A stretch of 64,000 bases of DNA from Pyrenopolyporus hunteri (Eukaryota; Ascomycota; Sordariomycetes; Xylariales; Hypoxylaceae): positions 930,001-994,000 of the forward strand of contig CADCXC010000014.1 of assembly GCA_902806595.1 (NCBI GenBank), written 5' to 3'. Position 1 is the first letter of the stretch. The number at the start of each line of letters is the position of its first letter. Positions 11,406 to 23,666 of this stretch are shown here, piece by piece. A model generated the notes under the pieces. That model did not search any database and was not told where the DNA came from. It saw only the letters and a list, made by a program, of their open reading frames with translations. Both the position numbers and the translations under genes were made by a program.

Positions 11406-14302
11406 TACCTTTATCTCGTCAAGATTTTAGACAGTGCGTATAACGGCGTATATGGTACATGTGTGTTGTTGGCCCTTAGGTATAGATGCGTGAGTCTTAG
11501 ACCCGGTCTGCTTTCACGGAGAAGAGGAGCAGCGGATATTGTTTGGGCATGTGAAGGGCTTTCTTTCTTCCGCTTTAAAAGTCACTAGGCAGAAGCAGAC
11601 ACGATCAGGATACAGACGTTTGAGTCTTAGTCCGTCGTGCGGACGTCCATGCAAACTCTTGCATGCAGCATGTGTACCTCAAACTTAGGTACCTAGCATG
11701 TAAATCTGATAAAGGAGTAATAGCAGCAGCATCTTCAGGTGACTTCTATATTCAGTATCATTATGTGCTAGGCTAACAGTAAAGCTTACTATATTAATGG
11801 CCTGCTACCCCCTGATTCCTATGATGGATTCGACTCGGACTCATCTCAACCCAGCTGAATTTAATCAACCTAGAGCTCCTATATATACCAGCAACTATTA
11901 CCGGAATTCTTTTTCCTTTTTTTAACGGTCTACATAAATCCCCATCACTACACGCCACTCATAACCTAAAGTCCACATGGGTTCTGATTACTTTGCCAAG
12001 CTCTTATGCCCTAGAAGTGGAAATACGACAGACCAATGCTTAATACGAATGTCACCCTTCGTAAGGGATAATCCGCCTCGTCCACGGTGGGCTCTATCCA
12101 TCCGCTCCGCTCTAACCCTATTGTCTCCTACGTACCTCTCTTCTCTCATGACATCCCTATCATATTCCCAGATGCCATGGCGCATCAGCCTTATAGAGCA
12201 TCAACTCGTATTCTCAGTAATAGGTTGAACCTAATAAGATCCCTGCATCGTATGGTAACCCTGTTCTCAGGGAAAACCTCAGACGGGGAAATATCAGTAC
12301 AATTCACTCACCGATCTACTATCGACTACTCTTTCCTGGAGAAAGCCACGCCTCTAGGCACGCCGGTGGTGCGGCCTTTAACGAGATCCACCTGCTTAAT
12401 ATCTATCATGCGTATAGATAATTGAGTAACGATCAGAGACCCGCCGTTTTCGCCGCTCAGGGGTGTTGCCAACTTCTATAACAAACAGTATCGAGCGATT
12501 TGCCAAATTTCCTAGACATGAGACTCAAAGGCCGGTCATCATCCAGAGATTTATAAATACCCCGTCTACGACGGAGAATCTCGAAGAGTCAATATGATGG
12601 TGTCGGTAGTTCCCCCACCAAGCCTACCTCATCACGAGACCGAACATACGAAAGAGAAAACAGCGAATAAGTTTCCGAACAAGCCGCCTAAATTAATCGG
12701 ACCAACAACCCTGTAGCTATGTAACTTTGTACTGAGGAATCCACCGTAGCGGCAGCAACGGTGGATATGCCCTCATCAGGTGCCTCGTCGCCCTACGCAA
12801 CGAGGCACTAGGGCACACACTCCAAAAGGGTGTATAAATACCGATCAGTACGAAATTAGCTATCCTAACTTCTACACATACAAGCAAGATCAATAAATAC
12901 CCTTTTCGTAACCTTCCTACCACGCGATCGCATGGTATCCTTTCTTCGGTCCACCAATTGACGACCCCTTGTCGCCCAACAAACCCAAATACATACCTTA
13001 TACAATGTACGGAGTAAGGGGCCGAAAAGGAATACGTCCCAGATTTCGACGACCTTGCGGACCTATCGGATAAGCTCTGGGAAAGGGGGAGCAAGATCTA
13101 TCACCTCGACAATGCGGCTATCCGCCGGCCCAGAAACAAGAGAGATCCCAGGTCATGAGCAGCGTGGGCGGACCACACCAACTACACTCGGAGAACATCA
13201 AGAGTCTAGGTGTACGGATGCGTTCTCTCAATGTTAGAGAGAGGATTAAAAGCACCCATATCAAGCTATCACAACCCATACACGGACCTACATCCTATTT
13301 ACTCTATAGGACGTTGTACAAATTACACATTAAGAGAAAAGTATAGACGACTAACCGAAAAAGAAGGGGAATTACGGTTTATGAACGAAGCAGCAAACAC
13401 CCATCACAAGTGTTCAACGCAAACCCTATCCTCAATGGAACACGATGGAAACCACAAGTCGGGAGACCTTGTCCACCTTTGATTACATATCATAGCATTC
13501 CCGAGCTGCCCCCGGATATTACTCAGGCGAAAAAAAGGCGTAAGGGGCGAGAAGGATCACCCCTATTCTAACAACCAAGCGGGGCCCCTAAGACGTAATG
13601 AACTGATGCATAACTAGACGTAAATAATGTGACAACTTGTCCGGGAAATAAAAATACAACTATGATGAGTCCTTAAGTCTTCGTTTACATGCGTTGGTGT
13701 GAATGCGAATATACACGCGGATCTTAGTAGAAAATAAATAGATAGGAGTAAGTCGTACGGCGTGTCCGTTAGGGGCTGTTTCTGAAGTATCCGTCTGCGA
13801 TCCCCGTTATTTGTCCATGTTCCAGCTGCTCCGGGTCATGGAAAACCCGCAGACTTGTTCCAACAATAATCAGGGGATGCCTGATAATATATAGCGCGGC
13901 CCAGAGGTTACGGAATATGCGAACGGCGACTTGTACACCGTGCTTGAAATAAACGTGGGTAGCATGCTCATATCTCTCGATCGCAAAAGAAAACTCACTA
14001 AGCGTTACACTCGTCCCCGCCGAGTAAAACGAGCAAATTTAACGGATTTACGATTATTCTATTTTCGACCTAGTCGATCAAGGCCACGGGCGCCATCTAA
14101 ATGCGTAGAAAGGGTTCGGGATGGAAATAACGGAGCCAAAATGCTTTCCCAGAACCCTAGGGCGTAGGCAGGTCCTCCTATATATTCCGCAACATATCCA
14201 ACGTCGGCGAGGCTCTCGTCAATCCCACGCCCTACCCGACCAACATCCCCAGCGATCTTCCTCCCCCAACCCACCGCCTCGCTACAACCTGCTCCGTAAT
14301 TG
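11406..14302. other. Gene-poor stretch with decayed-looking coding text
   Basis: No intact gene is supported. From about 12240 to 13490 the plus strand carries several coding-looking segments in different frames, broken by stops and frame changes (see findings). No family is recognised. Near 11686 there is a CTTAGGTACCTAG word. Confidence 0.4.
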
Positions 14303-15244
14303 CTACACCACATTCTTCAACTCCTGCCCCGCCAAGAACCTCCGGAGATTATACGCGATCAGCGCCTCCGCGTCCTGGGGCCTCCCGCCCGCCGCGTGGG
14401 GGCTGACGAGGAGATTCGGGGCGGTCCAGAGACGAGACTCCTTCGGCAGCGGCTCGGTCTTGAAGACGTCGAGGGCGGCGCCGCCGATCCGGCCGGCCTC
14501 GAGCGCGTCCGCCAGCGCGTCCTCGTCGACGCTCGTGCCGCGGCCCACGTTGACGACCCACGCGTGGCTCGGGAGCAGCGCCAGGCGCTCCCCGTTCAGC
14601 GCGTCGCGCGTGCTCTCCGACCCGGGCAGGATCATGACCAGCGCGTCGGTGCGCGGCAGCAGCTCCGCCAGCCTGTCCTCCGCGAACACCTCGACGCCGT
14701 CGCGCACGCCCGGCGTCCGCGCCACGCCCAGCACGCGCGCCCCCCAGGCCGTCAGGTGCGGCGCCAGCGTCTTCGCGATGTTCCCGTAGCCCCAGATGAG
14801 CACGTTCGCGTCGCGCAGGGTGGTGAACCGGTCCTTGGGGCGGTCGGGCTGCGGCCCGCCCAGGTGCGCCGGCCACTCGCGGCGCAGCTGGAACTCGCGC
14901 ATCTGGTCGAAGCGGCGGGCGGCCGTGAGGAGCAGGCCCAGCGTGTGCTCGGCGACGGTGCGGTCGTGCAGGCCCGAGCCGGTCGTCACGATCACGGAGG
15001 GCGGGAAGCCCGCGGCCAGCACGTCGTTGGGCCCCGCGGCGAGGGACTGGATCCACCGCAGGTTGGTCATGCGGCGCGCGGCGTCGGAGAGGTTCGCTGC
15101 GCTGTTGGTCCACGTCACAAGGATCTCGGCGTCGACGAGGTCGTCGGGGATGGGGGCCTTGACGTCGTAGGGGTGCAGCGTGGTGGCGAAGCCCTCGAGG
15201 CTCTTAATGTCGAGCTTGAGGGACGTGGGGTATAGGAGCTTCAT
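14303..15244 (-). CDS. D-isomer-specific 2-hydroxyacid dehydrogenase, NAD-binding
   Basis: NAD(P)-dependent dehydrogenase of the D-2-hydroxyacid family (reversible 2-oxoacid reduction), 313 residues, single exon. The Rossmann glycine motif is GYGNIA at residues 152-157. The three catalytic residues of the family are visible: Arg235 in NVGRG, Glu264 in FKTEPLP, and His283 in SPHAAGG. The region around residues 88-110 (GSGLHDRTVAEHTLGLLL) is the standard domain hinge. All catalytic positions are intact, so it should be active; the substrate cannot be read from sequence. The gene is strikingly GC-rich and intronless compared with its neighbours, and its antisense frames are open for hundreds of codons as a result. 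Acquisition from bacteria is possible but not shown. Confidence 0.93.
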   Translation of the reverse strand: MKLLYPTSLKLDIKSLEGFATTLHPYDVKAPIPDDLVDAEILVTWTNSAANLSDAARRMTNLRWIQSLAAGPNDVLAAGFPPSVIVTTGSGLHDRTVAEHTLGLLLTAARRFDQMREFQLRREWPAHLGGPQPDRPKDRFTTLRDANVLIWGYGNIAKTLAPHLTAWGARVLGVARTPGVRDGVEVFAEDRLAELLPRTDALVMILPGSESTRDALNGERLALLPSHAWVVNVGRGTSVDEDALADALEAGRIGGAALDVFKTEPLPKESRLWTAPNLLVSPHAAGGRPQDAEALIAYNLRRFLAGQELKNVV

Positions 15245-16718
15245 GGTTGCTGGCGTTGACGTGGTAGTGTCGGTGCTGGTGCTGGTATTGGTGGGGGGGA
15301 TGTAGGATTTTCTTTTCAGTCAGGAGGAGCGACGTCAAGGTAGTGCTGAGTTTGATTATTAGTTACCACCGGTCTCAAAATAGGTATTTAAAGAAGTAGA
15401 AAAGAGGATGAGGATAGGCGACGGCCAAAGGGAGAGTAGTGGGAAGATACGTACTACGAAGCAAGTGCAATAAGGAAAGGAAAGTCCAAACACCCTAATA
15501 TCAACAGAAGAAGGTTCGACGCCCCCCCTCGCACGCAATAGCTAATGCCGTGTAACTGAGGAGCGGAAACGGCATGCATGCGGGGTCCCGAGAAGCCTAT
15601 AACCCGTAAAAGCGCGCTTTCTCCGTGCGTACAGCACCCGCCGGGTAATTGTCTACCGAGTAGCTTCCCACTAAGTTCCACACTACCCACATCCTCGGGT
15701 TCAAGCCATTACATTAGGTATAGTAGGCACATGCATAGTGTGTTGGCGATAGGGGCAAAAGGGGAATAGGGGTTGGCACACGTCAATACACACGAAAATC
15801 CGATTCCGATAGCACTAAGCAGGCCGTAGAACTGAGGCGGATATAACTATCTTATAATTATCGACCATTAGGTCTCTTTAACGCCTGTCTTTTAATTTAG
15901 AAACTTCAGCCGTTTACTCAATCTTGGGGATTAAGCCCGCGAGGGAATTCGTATAACAAGCCCTTACGGTCTTGAGAAATATAAGGGGATTTTTGGGTAT
16001 CTCGCCGTAGGAAATCCAGTCCCACCTTACGCGCCGTAACCCCCCTGCAAACTGCATTGAAAACTCATTAGACTCTCTCTTAAAACGCGGTGCGAGTTAC
16101 AGTCCAGTAAAGAGTCCTATGGATGCTCTCGGCTGCATCTGCGACCCTTACTGAGTAAGAATCGTAAAAGGCCAACCTAGCACGTTCCATGATACCAATT
16201 TACCTCCCTCCCTCCTCACCACGTACGCCACATCTCATTAAGGCACGAACCTCGTCAACAATGATCATTAATGTCGCAACCCTCGTCGACTAGTCGTCGG
16301 TGAATCACTGCTAAGCCTGTACAGGACTGTAGACAAGTGACAGCAAGTACACAAAGCTCTGTGTTTCAAGAGCAAAATGGTGCGGAGAAAAAGTTAAGGG
16401 ATCAGGTACCGGCCAATGGAAATCACCCAAACGGCGAGTACGTCCCCTTCTCTCACGCGCATAAGACTACCTCGACCGTAAACTCCCCCGGGCGAGGTCG
16501 CATTAACCGACCCGGCAAAGCAGCCCGGTAAAGACAAGAACCGAGACGTGCCATGAAAATTGCGAGATCCCATGACGGGACCCGCTAGACAATGAGTGCT
16601 CTCGCGTTAGCGTAGCGAACTTTGGCCACTCGCAGCTTTTCAGCCGCGATGCCTACCACACCCCAACCACCTGACCGACCCCGCTGACTTGCTTGAATTT
16701 CTCTTCCGCTCCCCTCCT
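15245..16718. other. Intergenic, dehydrogenase promoter side and TFIIB 3' side
   Basis: No gene is supported. Only short open frames without domains are present. The dehydrogenase promoter should lie just right of 15244 and the TFIIB terminator just left of 16719. Confidence 0.45.
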
Positions 16719-17819
16719 TTAGTTCGCAGGAAGTCGGTCAATGCGCCCGGCACCCTTCGGGGCGAGCCAGTCCTTCTCGACTAGTTGCTCGCGAGACGGG
16801 TACATGTGGCGGTAGGCTGTTCGGATAGTACCATCGCTGACGCCTGCAACGGCCGCGATATCCCTAGACGTTCGCGGGTCGCCCATCAGATGAGACGCCA
16901 TGTAGATGGAAGCGGCGGCGATCGACAGAGGAGATCGGCCAGCCAGATCCTTAAGAGACGAGCTCTTCTCGGCCAGAGTCTTGGAAATCTTCTCCATGAG
17001 ATGAGGGTTCTTGAACTGAAGGTTATTGCAGTAGCGGGCGCACAACTCGGCAGCACCGGTAGTACCGGTAGCTTCGTAGTTATCGACCATGAGGAACGAG
17101 CCGGTGACGTTCTCGTCGCGGCTGCTCTGCAACATCTTCTCAAGAGCCTTGAAAGTTCGGCCGATTTCCTTCTTGGAGACTTTGGTCAGGGAATAGATCT
17201 CGCGGAACGTGCGAGGTGCCTTGGACTGACGGCACGCGATGAAGATGCAGCCCGCGATCACCGCCTCCTGGGGCTTGCCCTTGAACATCTTCTTATCCTC
17301 GGTCATCTTAAAGATGTGCTTGGCGGAATCCTGGATGGTCTTGGGGATGCTGATGGCCTCGCAAAGATTGCTGATTTCGCGGTAGGCGGCCAAGAGAGTC
17401 TTCGTGGCCTTGTCGCTAATAGCTCGATTCTGGGCGCGGTGCAACTCTCTGGCACGCATGCCTTCGCCGAATCCGATGCTGGTCTCGAGCTGGGAACCGT
17501 TAAGAAGAGGGTTCATGGCGTCACCGACACGCGAAGGATCATCGTTGCCTTGGTCGTCGTTGGCGAAGGTACGCCACTCGGATCGGGTATCGATGATGCG
17601 ATCGCCGAGAACCAAGCCGCAAGAGCCGCAGACCATGTCGCCGGAGGAGAACTCCTCGACGAGATTCGGGGGGTCCTCGTTGCAGTCGGGGCAGAGGAGT
17701 CGCTGGTTGAGATTTTGCTTATATCCTCCCTCATTCTGAGTTTGGTTCGGATTCGGGTCGCCGACAGCTACGACCGGGGTTGAGAATTCGGTCTCGGGAC
17801 GAGGAGCCACGGTCCCCAT
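16719..17819 (-). CDS. SUA7: Transcription initiation factor IIB (TFIIB)
   Basis: General RNA polymerase II factor that bridges TBP-bound promoter DNA and the polymerase; nuclear. Single exon, 366 residues. The N-terminal zinc ribbon has Cys43, Cys46, Cys64 and Cys67 (LLCPDC...MVCGSCG). It is followed by the B-reader block RSEWRTFANDDQGNDDPSRV, almost invariant in fungi. Two cyclin-like repeats follow, the first with KTIQDSAKHIFK and AGCIFIACRQ, the second with AGRSPLSIAAASIYMAS and DIAAVAGVSDGTIRTAYRHM. The frame is open a little further upstream, but the first ATG is at 17819 (MGTVAPRP); codons before it lack an ATG, so I start there. An upstream exon cannot be excluded. Confidence 0.95.
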   Translation of the reverse strand: MGTVAPRPETEFSTPVVAVGDPNPNQTQNEGGYKQNLNQRLLCPDCNEDPPNLVEEFSSGDMVCGSCGLVLGDRIIDTRSEWRTFANDDQGNDDPSRVGDAMNPLLNGSQLETSIGFGEGMRARELHRAQNRAISDKATKTLLAAYREISNLCEAISIPKTIQDSAKHIFKMTEDKKMFKGKPQEAVIAGCIFIACRQSKAPRTFREIYSLTKVSKKEIGRTFKALEKMLQSSRDENVTGSFLMVDNYEATGTTGAAELCARYCNNLQFKNPHLMEKISKTLAEKSSSLKDLAGRSPLSIAAASIYMASHLMGDPRTSRDIAAVAGVSDGTIRTAYRHMYPSREQLVEKDWLAPKGAGRIDRLPAN

Positions 17820-19628
17820 GACGGGCGGGATGGCGATGGGCAAGTAGAGAGAGGATATTGGCGAAAAAGTTTGTCGAGGGGGAGAAAGTCAAAGCGACTT
17901 GACACAAAGGTGAAGGGAAAAGAGTAAGAAAGACGCGCCGCCGAAGATGGCTGTGGAATGTTCCCGGTTATGTCAGAATCGGACTTGGTCCCAAGAAAAA
18001 GAGTGGGCCTTTTCACTAGCACTTTATACCTGCAGTATTACTCATCAGGTACGAAGTACATAATAAAGAAGAAAAAAATTAGAAAGATGGTACGTACCTC
18101 GACTCGATGCGCAAGGTCAACAGCCCGGGATCCGAGTCGTGCTCACCAGCCTCAATCGATGTCTCTCAGGTACATGTACCTACGTTTCTTCCAATTGCAG
18201 TAAAAGATTGAATGGATGGATGGATGACCCCGGTTAGACGTTGGAGTGAGAGTATCAAAGAGTCCGAAACTCTCTCAAATGATGTAATTTGGAAGTGCGA
18301 TGCCTCTTTTTATTTCCTGCGAAATTCGCAATACAAAGGTGTTATAGTGATGTTGTTCACGGAAAAGAATGTTGTATGGCGAAAACCGTGATGAGGAGAT
18401 GTAGAAAGTTAGCAGGGCAGGAAACGCACTTCTAGAAATGAGAAGAGAAAAAAAAAATAGAAATCAACCCACAGACCGCTCGTTAAGTACTCACTTTGGG
18501 TATCAACCGATGCGGGTAACGCAGCAACCGTGAATTGTCACTAGGCAACATTGAAGTAGGTGGTTACCAGTCGATTGCTTGTTCAGGGAAAAAGGTGTTG
18601 ATGTGAAAAAGGACTGACCGTCAGGCGAAAGTCAGAGTTTACTTGCTGTCACAGCGCTGTAAGTGATAGGGTTTAGGTACTTATTGTACCCCCTGCCTTC
18701 ATCGGACAGGTACCTGTAATATGTGCCTACCTCATGTATCGTGCCTGCTGTATTTCAAAACAATGGGCGCATCAATAGGTACTTATATAGGTACTATCGA
18801 ATTTGTTCTTACCTCACCAACGCCTCGTAATTCATTCCCTGTCACGAAATATAGGGCAGCTACACCTACTTAGGTGGTACGTAACCAGCATCTTCCCCAG
18901 ATTTTACACTTCGACCAGCTTACTGGCCTAGGTACCCATTTTAATCTTCAGACATTAATCTCAGACAATAGGTGAATGTTCTTCCGCGGCTTACGCGTTA
19001 ATCGCCTAGGCGGGAGCATTCTCAGTCCACGAGCGGGTTAGAAGAACGCCGTAGAGTTCGGTTCAGTTCCTTGCTCATTGAATTTCTACAAACTCTTCTC
19101 CCAATCACCCATCTACACACTGTACCCGGACCGAACGCATTGGTTCTCCTTGTCGTCTTACCTCGTAAAGCGCAAACGGTAACATTCGACAGTGGCGATG
19201 CTCGCGATTTTCCCTCGTCGAAGCGAAAAGGATGCGGCTGTGTTCTAACCCGGGGCAGCCAGACAGGATCGTGACGAGCGCCGGCAAATCTAGCCTAGAA
19301 GGGCCTAGGTACCACCTAGTCCAATGCCGTTCACCACTAATGGCACTTTCTACATATGTATGTAGGTAGGTAGTTGTATTGGAGCAGCCTTGCTTCAACA
19401 CCCTGATGTGATTCGACGTTGTATTGTATGAGTTCAATTAGCATTATCATAATTACCCCGCCCCTCCAAACGCCAATTCGATGAACCCCGTGGTATAAGG
19501 TAGACTTCGCCGCAACTCCCATATCCTTCAACGCAGGTGATCCGGTATACGACCCTAGCATTGGAACTAGTAACACAAAGGAAAAGAGGAAAAAAAAAAA
19601 GTTGCGTTCTGAGAGTTCAGTCCCTCCC
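17820..19628. other. TFIIB promoter side and intergenic
   Basis: No gene is supported. There is a short GGAT/ATGG tandem near 18210-18225, and several TAGGTAC/GTACCTA words lie between 18670 and 19380. Confidence 0.45.
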
Positions 19629-20225
19629 TTATCTTGAAGACATGTATAGCGGCGATGGTTGCGGATTCCGAATCGGAGACATGGCTCGGGGCGGCTGCGA
19701 GATGGGGAATTGCGGCCGTGGTAGAAGCGCCGGGTGCACCCCCATCTGTGTGTTGTGGACGCCCGGGATCGGTTGCTGGCCTGACTCGAACGCTTTATCG
19801 TCGTCGTTTCTGTGGCTCGGGTGCTCCCGGTCCTCCTGGTCGAGCTCCTCGAACATGTAATCCGTCGCTTGGGATAGTCGCGACGAGGTCCGGCTCTGGA
19901 TTGACTTCCGGATCATCATCGCCCTCTCGATCTCCTCCGCCGCGTGTCGGTCCGTCATGCTCATCCTCTTCCTCTTCGTATCGTTTAGGCCGAGAGGGTC
20001 GACCGGGGGGTCAACCTGATCTTCTTGCGGAATGCGCTGCCGTCTTTTTGATATGAATAATACCACGAAAACGACCAGTAATGTTACGACGATGGCGCCG
20101 ACGATGATGACGACTAACATCCACGGGTACAATACTACGCCATTAGGGCCACTTGCTTCCGACCGAACTGTCCCAGCAGCCTTGTATGTGTCCTCCCCTT
20201 CACGTTGATGTAACGATGGCGCCAT
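19629..20225 (-). CDS. Single-pass membrane protein, unknown function
   Basis: Predicted 198-residue protein from one exon; I do not recognise a named family. A short extracytoplasmic-like N-terminus (about 33 residues, Gly/Ser/Glu) is followed by one strong membrane segment (WMLVVIIVGAIVVTLLVVFV, about residues 35-60) and a basic stop-transfer KRRQR. The remaining 130 residues are polar: a charged helix-like stretch DRHAAEEIERAMMIRKSIQ, an acidic segment near EELDQEDRE, and a Pro-rich tail with PALLPRPQFPISQPPRAM. There is no cleavable signal peptide, so an N-out or N-in single-pass topology is inferred. The coherent domain architecture over the full frame and the ATG start support a real gene. 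It lies between TFIIB and the CoA-transferase with no visible functional link. Confidence 0.6.
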   Translation of the reverse strand: MAPSLHQREGEDTYKAAGTVRSEASGPNGVVLYPWMLVVIIVGAIVVTLLVVFVVLFISKRRQRIPQEDQVDPPVDPLGLNDTKRKRMSMTDRHAAEEIERAMMIRKSIQSRTSSRLSQATDYMFEELDQEDREHPSHRNDDDKAFESGQQPIPGVHNTQMGVHPALLPRPQFPISQPPRAMSPIRNPQPSPLYMSSR

Positions 20226-22068
20226 GCTGGTTTAATCTGGATTATCTCTTGGCTTGGCGAAGCGATGACAGGAAAGCGGCTCAAGACGTCAATCTCGGAT
20301 CTGCAACAGGGTAAGAAGAATTAGACGCGAATGATGCGAGCGAGGTGGGAAGGCTAGACCCTTTTAACTACTCGACCTTCTCTCCCTTTGGGGGAATACG
20401 AGAACAGCCGAGTTGAAGACACAGAGACCGAGACAAGATTCTATAATTGGACCAATCAAGCAATAACCAACTCCCCATAGGGTTACACTCTGCATGCACA
20501 ACGCCGCCCAGGCGTACGGGACGACGGGGCATACCGGGATCCCTGTAGCAGTGGCCGGGGGGCCGTAGGAGGCGATGCAAACCAGACCTTCTTTTTGGTC
20601 CAAAAAAAAAATCATACGCTATAGGAGCCTTGATATGAAAAAAGGAACCAACGTGTCTACTAAAAGTAGAAGACTTGACGTGCTCCCGGTGATTGATCAT
20701 CTGTAATAAACACCTACCTACCTACCTGCGCTGACCGTGAGCTTACTTTTGTTCTGGTGCCGTTTGACTGCTCGTTTGTCTCTTGAAAGCCTTAGGATAC
20801 CTAGATAGCAAGGTAGTATCGGTCGCAACTCGGCCGCAAACGCTCGAGGCTGAGCAAGCCTGCCAATTAGGCCGACGCATGTATTCCTTTCAAAGGGATG
20901 CACGCCTGCCTGCCTACCTGCCTACCATACCTAGGTATCTTCGATCTAGCTCGCGAGGCTCCCCAGGTAGGCTTTTCGAAAGAAATGAGGATGTGAAATA
21001 ACAAATTGCGAACAAACAAGGCCTACCCAAACCCGAATCCTTCCAAGGAAAACCCATCCCTTGAGATTGGAAGCGATGACGATAGTAAAAAACGTAATTT
21101 CCGCTAGATTCGTGCACGATCTACGTCTATTCGAGTTGAACAGTTGTTACCCGAGTTTAATACCGTCACTTGTGCGGCACGGGTCGTCATGCCGAGCTTC
21201 TGCTAGGCGACGTTGCCAACGTCCCTGCTGGGCCGCTTGGTTACGTACGATGGTTTGGCGGATTATTATCGGAGATCTTGCTGTTGGCTATTAAGAAACT
21301 TTGCTGTTCTAGTCTCTGCGAGGCGATGCCAACATTGACTGTAAACTATGTTCGTTCCAGGTTTCAATTGACGATTGACAAGCCCTGCGTCAACAACAAT
21401 TGAGATATTACGGCCTAGCTCGATCCTTACGAAGTTGTTCGCATCGTACAAAATCCACTCCCCACCATCTCATCACTCACTTTTCAATTCGTACGTAGGG
21501 ATAGCTCATGGCCATCAGGACAACGAGGGTCGAGATAATTCTCGTAAGGAAATTCGGGCTATCGGAGTTATCGAATTCCTTTCCCGAGAATTAGCATGTA
21601 TTCATGTGAAGGTAGAAGTCCGTATCTTTAAGCTTATTGCTGTTAGCTCTACTATCCCAGCTAAAAAGATCGTCATAGCAACCGGTTGGCATCGCCTCGC
21701 CCTGGGAACAACTAACAACCATAAAGAGTTGGTTTGTGGGGTAATTACAACTCCAATCGATTTTTTGGGGATGGCGGCCGTTTTCCGCTTTTCGCATACC
21801 CGATCCCAATCCGGTCCATGTCCGAACCGGCTGCATTCGAACGTTTCGAATTATATTGATTGGTCCGTTGGACGGGGAAATCACTTACAAGGCCAATACT
21901 TCGAGTCGACGTAGTTTTATTCTTGTCTCAACCGTTCCCTAACTCTGAGCATTAGTCCACCCGTCTGCCCCCGTTCCGGTTACACCGCTCAGAAAGTACT
22001 CGGGGCGTGGCCCATATAGGCCCTCTGCGTTTCAATATACCTAGCCGGCTGTCTCCAATCAGACTATC
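20226..22068. other. Intergenic between two divergent genes
   Basis: No gene is supported. Tandem CCTA/CCTG runs occur at 20710-20728 and 20908-20935. A 179-codon frame at 21375-21914 has no domain. Confidence 0.45.
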
Positions 22069-23666
22069 ATGTTCGGTCGCGCGATAGCCTGTGCCAGTCG
22101 TGGCATGGGGCACCTTGGGAATCGGTATCCAGTTAGGGTTCTCGTACGACGATATTCCGTCGCGGCCGACGAGAGCTCCTCTCTCCCTTTGGCGGGTTAT
22201 CGTGTTCTAGACATGACCAGGGTGCTAGCTGGCGTACGTAGCGAGGGAGCCTCCCCCCCCAAAGCTTCAGCACGATCGGCTCAACTTACTCATCCTGCCT
22301 TGACATAGCCATATTGCACGCAGATCCTTGGCGACCTTGGGTATAGACAACACACTGCACTTGTAGCGTAAGGGGTATGTCGAGCTAATATTATATCCAA
22401 CGCAAGCGCGGAAGTCATCAAAATCGAGCACCCTACGCGCGGAGACGATACACGTGCTTGGGGGCCACCGTATGCGGCATATCGAAACGGGTCCAACCAA
22501 CAAGGCCCGGGCGAATCAGCATATTTCCTTGGTGTAGGTTGCATACATAATAATAGATACCGCTCGATAATGTTCATACGTAGCCTCTACTGATTTTTTG
22601 CCAAGGTCAATCGCAACAAGAAATCCTTGGGTCTGTCGTTCCAACACGCCGAGGGCGTGGACATTCTGCACAAGCTAGCAGCAAAATGCGACATCCTCGT
22701 GGAGAACTATCTCCCAGGCACGCTGAAGAAGTATGGGATGGATTTCGAGACGCTGCACAAGATCAATCCGGGTCTTATCTACGCCTCAATTACCGGATAC
22801 GGTCAGACGGGGCCCTATTCGCAGCGAGCCGGCTACGATGTCATGGTCGAAGCGGAATTTGGGTTGATGCATATTACCGGCAACAGAGATGGCCCGCCAG
22901 TAAAAGTCGGTGTCGCCGTCACCGACTTGACTACAGGGCTCTACACGAGTAACAGCATCATGGCCGCCCTTTTATCCCGGGCGAAGACGGGTCGCGGTCA
23001 ACATATCGACGTCGCCTTGAGCGATTGCCAGACGGCTACGCTCGCCAACATCGCCAGCAGCTGCCTCATCAGCGGTGAAAAGGATTCAGGCCGATGGGGC
23101 ACGGCTCATCGTAAGCCTACGAATGTACTATTGTTGCCTCCCTCACTGACAGTCCCATAGCATCTATTGTTCCGTACAAGTCGTTCAAAACTAAAGACGG
23201 CGACGTCTTGTTCGGTGGAGGCAACGACAGGCTGTTCGGGATACTGTGCGGTGGCCTTGGCCGGCCAGAATGGAAGACAGATCCGAAATACAGCACCAAC
23301 TCGCAGCGGGTAGCGAATCGCGTGGAGCTCGAAGCCGAGATCGAGAAAATCAGCGTGCAGAAGACGACGCAGGAGTGGTTGGAGATCTTCGAAGGTAAAG
23401 GCATGCCGTACGCGGCGGTTAACGACGTGCAGGGAACTCTGAACCACGAGCACACCAAGGCGCGAAACATGGTGGTCGAAATAGAGCACGAGCAGTGTGG
23501 CCCGATTAAGTTGGTCAACACGCCGGTAAAGTACAGCGAGAGCAAGCCGCGCGTCCGAACCGCGCCGCCAACTCTAGGCCAGCATACTGACGAAGTTCTC
23601 GAAGATATTGTTGGCCTTGAAGCTAGTGAGGTGGCCGCGTTGCGAGAAAAGGGCGCTATAAGGTAA
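22069..23666 (+). CDS. CoA-transferase family III (CaiB/BaiF), mitochondrial, SUGCT-like
   Basis: Enzyme of the formyl-CoA transferase/CaiB/BaiF family that moves CoA between carboxylic acids; closest in style to succinate-hydroxymethylglutarate CoA-transferases of mitochondria. Five exons: 22069-22233, 22309-22340, 22407-22533, 22606-23110 and 23161-23666, total 444 residues. The second exon is only 32 bp. Motifs: RVLDMTRVLAG joined to PYCTQILGDLGAEVIK-like sequence (GADVIKIEHP here reads GAEVIKIEHP), TRAWGPPYA, LVENYLPGTL, GYGQTGPY, then the catalytic aspartate Asp186 in RAGYDVMVEAEFG, and GGGNDRLF in the small domain. The N-terminus is Arg-rich without acidic residues (LVRRYSV), a likely mitochondrial presequence. 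One intron uses GTAGGT. Substrate pair is inferred only. Confidence 0.92.

Noticed and set aside
14300..15235. 311-codon open frame on the plus strand
   Set aside because: Antisense of the GC-rich dehydrogenase; high GC keeps the frame open. The Arg/Ala/Gly-rich product has no domain.
16785..17783. 332-codon open frame on the plus strand
   Set aside because: Antisense shadow of TFIIB, whose domains and zinc ligands are certain.
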